A stretch of DNA of 64,000 bases, from contig JAFREQ010000025.1 of the NCBI GenBank assembly GCA_025331565.1, forward strand, positions 1,736,001 to 1,800,000. The letters run 5' to 3'. A model generated the notes under the pieces. That model worked only from the letters and a program-made list of their open reading frames with translations. It was not told where the DNA came from and did no database searches. The stretch comes from Holacanthus passer (lineage: Eukaryota > Chordata > Actinopteri > Pomacanthidae). Both the position numbers and the translations under genes were made by a program. Below are positions 62,599 through 64,000 of this stretch, one piece after another (the stretch's first letter is position 1; each line of letters starts with the position of its first letter).

Positions 62599-63854
62599 GT
62601 AAAAGTTCTTTATCTTCACTGATCTGTCTCCAAGTGTCAAGGCTCTGCTCTCTGTGTGAAGACTTTTATTGAGCTGCTGTGACGATCAATATTTCTTGTG
62701 CATGACGTTGACTGAAGCTGTGAAGTGGTGTAAAATGTTAAAAAATGTTGGTCGCTATACATGCAGTCGGTTTGATTGTGTCATGCTGTGAAAACACTCA
62801 GAGCATGCAAAGGGAACATTAAGACATTGCCAACTACTCTTTCTGTCTGTTGGCTCACTCATCAGTCTTTAAAGGGGACTACAGCTCTGTCTCAGTAATG
62901 ATTGCATTACTCTTATTTGACAAGTTGTGGTTGATTTGATTGATATCGTCTTTGTATTTCTTTGCACAGCTGCCTTGTTTGGCCGCTGAGCTTGTCCAGT
63001 GTCATTTACTTTGACTGAGCAGAAGTTTTTTGTCCTTTTTAATTCCTGAGCTTTGAGTTGCATTGATTCCAGCTCTGACAGTCAGTGAAAAGATTCAACA
63101 CGATAAGTTACTGAAGAAGAGCTGCACTTCACGTCAGTATGAAAATGTGCTTACGCAGCTCAGCTCGGTCACAGCTGAGTGTCAATTTCTAAGGTCTCGT
63201 GTCCACATGTGCTTCTCATTTCAGGAAACACTATTGGTGTTGTTGCATCCAAGGGAACGGAGAGGAACTGCTCTCTTTCCCCGCCGGTAAGATAAATTTG
63301 TGAATAAAAGCAAGGTTGTTGGTTTTTTTTTAATTACAAAAATTAAGTCATAAAATTGAACTCAAAGAAGTCACACTGTGTTTTCCTATCATGAAACATG
63401 CTGCATGAGTTTTATACAGTTACAGTTAATGATTACTGACACATGCACTACTGTCAATGATTACAGTGGGAGATACTGAAAGGGATGAATCAGCAGTTCT
63501 TGAGGTTTTAATTAAATCTGGCGACTTTTTACCCTCTCTGTCTGTCTCTCTCTCCCTTTATGTGTGTGTATGTTATAGTACCTCCCCAGCACAGCAGTAA
63601 ATACCACTCCCCGGCTGCAGGAGTTACGAGAGCAAATGCTTCCCCTGAATATCTCTGCCTACATTATCCCTGGCACTGATGCTCACCTGGTATCTGCTGT
63701 CCATCATCAGTAATTCATCTGGATTTAAACCTTGTGTGTGTGTGTGTGTGAGTGTGTGAGATGCTAACATCTACCCTGTTTCCCTGTCAGAGTGAGTATA
63801 TCGCGCCACGTGATTCCAGGGTGGCCTTCATGACCGGCTTTACAGGCTCCGCAG
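62550..63854 (+). CDS. xpnpep2: membrane-type Xaa-Pro aminopeptidase 2 (aminopeptidase P), N-terminal part; exons 1-4
   Basis: XPNPEP2 is a GPI-anchored ectoenzyme of the M24B metallopeptidase family that removes an N-terminal residue preceding proline, for example Arg from bradykinin. Four exons join in frame (62550-62598, 63225-63286, 63579-63689, 63791-63854), all with GT-AG introns, and give 95 residues plus one base. They comprise a signal peptide (MPSCVWLLALSLAALTG), a linker with Arg-Asn-Cys-Ser, then PPYLPSTAVNTTPRLQELR and the creatinase-like N-terminal domain with NISAYIIPGTDAH, SEYIAPRDSR and FMTGFTGSAG. The NCS, NTT and NIS sequons fit an extracellular enzyme. The signal peptide and Asn-Cys-Ser/Asn-Thr-Thr positions separate it from cytosolic XPNPEP1. 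The family is about 670 residues, so the pita-bread catalytic domain with its metal ligands and the GPI signal lie to the right of the window. Confidence 0.95.
63225..63286 (+). CDS. xpnpep2: xpnpep2 coding exon 2
   Basis: 62 bases between TTCTCATTTCAG and GTAAGAT. It adds NTIGVVASKGTERNCSLSPP, including an Asn-Cys-Ser glycosylation site matching Arg-Asn-Cys-Ser in the mammalian protein. The start of this exon is the least conserved part of the coding sequence. Confidence 0.9.
63579..63689 (+). CDS. xpnpep2: xpnpep2 coding exon 3
   Basis: 111 bases (37 whole codons) after a pyrimidine-rich TTATAG acceptor and before GTATCT. It encodes the start of the creatinase N-terminal domain, from Tyr-Leu-Pro-Ser to Thr-Asp-Ala-His-Leu. 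Two N-glycosylation sequons (NTT, NIS) are present. The intron before it is 292 bp. Confidence 0.95.
63690..63790 (+). other. xpnpep2: xpnpep2 intron 3 with (TG)n run
   Basis: A 101-bp intron, GTATCT to CTGTCAG, carrying a short (TG)n microsatellite at about 63735-63758. It is compact as in many fish introns. Confidence 0.9.
63791..63854 (+). CDS. xpnpep2: xpnpep2 coding exon 4
   Basis: 64 bases between CCCTGTCAG and GTACTAT. It encodes SEYIAPRDSRVAFMTGFTGS then Ala and the first base of Gly. The Ser-Glu-Tyr-Ile and Thr-Gly-Phe-Thr-Gly-Ser-Ala-Gly signatures are hallmarks of the aminopeptidase P family. Intron 4 runs off the right edge. Confidence 0.95.
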
Positions 63855-64000
63855 GTACTATCCCTCTCTGCCTCCTCGTCTTCGTCATCCCCCGCCTCCT
63901 CTTCCCCATGACTCAACTCCCCACGTCTGAGTGCTCCTCTACTTTCATCCCACATCCTCACCATACAGCCTGCCCCCCGTTCATCTAGTTTCATTGTTTT

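Noticed and set aside
1..64000. CRISPR arrays, operons or bacterial mobile islands
   Set aside because: Spliced vertebrate genes and fish repeats throughout. No regularly spaced identical repeats and no dense coding.

Overview
The window is vertebrate nuclear DNA, most likely from a teleost and probably a percomorph. There are no long ORFs over 64 kb. The genes it contains are split into short exons with GT-AG introns, and the DNA is full of dinucleotide microsatellites and relics of fish-type interspersed repeats. Two protein genes can be recognised. Each is cut by a window edge and each is transcribed outward: the apelin precursor gene (apln, minus strand, first coding exon at 13713-13779) and membrane-type aminopeptidase P (xpnpep2, plus strand, first four coding exons between 62550 and 63854). 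These genes are neighbours in the same head-to-head arrangement on the human X chromosome, which supports both calls.

Layout: 1-13712 is the 5' part of apln intron 1. No mature-apelin exon is present, so it must lie left of base 1. This intron carries an intact MITE-like element (2140-2544), a second short element with inverted ends (about 4866-5046), a perfect 13-bp-stem hairpin (10563-10591) and a degenerate minisatellite (12473-12690). 13713-13779 encodes the apelin signal peptide. The DNA just upstream of it is dense in (GT)n/(GA)n tracts and holds a strong G-quadruplex motif (14415-14464). 14.5-62.3 kb is an intergenic interval of about 48 kb in which I find no credible coding exon. Most of it between 14.5 and 41 kb is poor in recognisable repeats. 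The part from 41 to 61.7 kb holds several repeat families: four same-orientation copies of one family, two or three copies of another, a broken Tc1-like transposon, and others. 62.4-64 kb is the xpnpep2 5' leader and exons 1-4.

How they may work together: apelin is a secreted peptide that activates the APJ receptor. XPNPEP2 is a cell-surface enzyme that removes an N-terminal residue standing before proline. Short apelin forms carry an early Arg-Pro, the same bond type XPNPEP2 cuts in bradykinin. The locus may therefore pair a peptide hormone with an enzyme able to process it. This is a hypothesis; the window shows only the two gene starts and the conserved layout.
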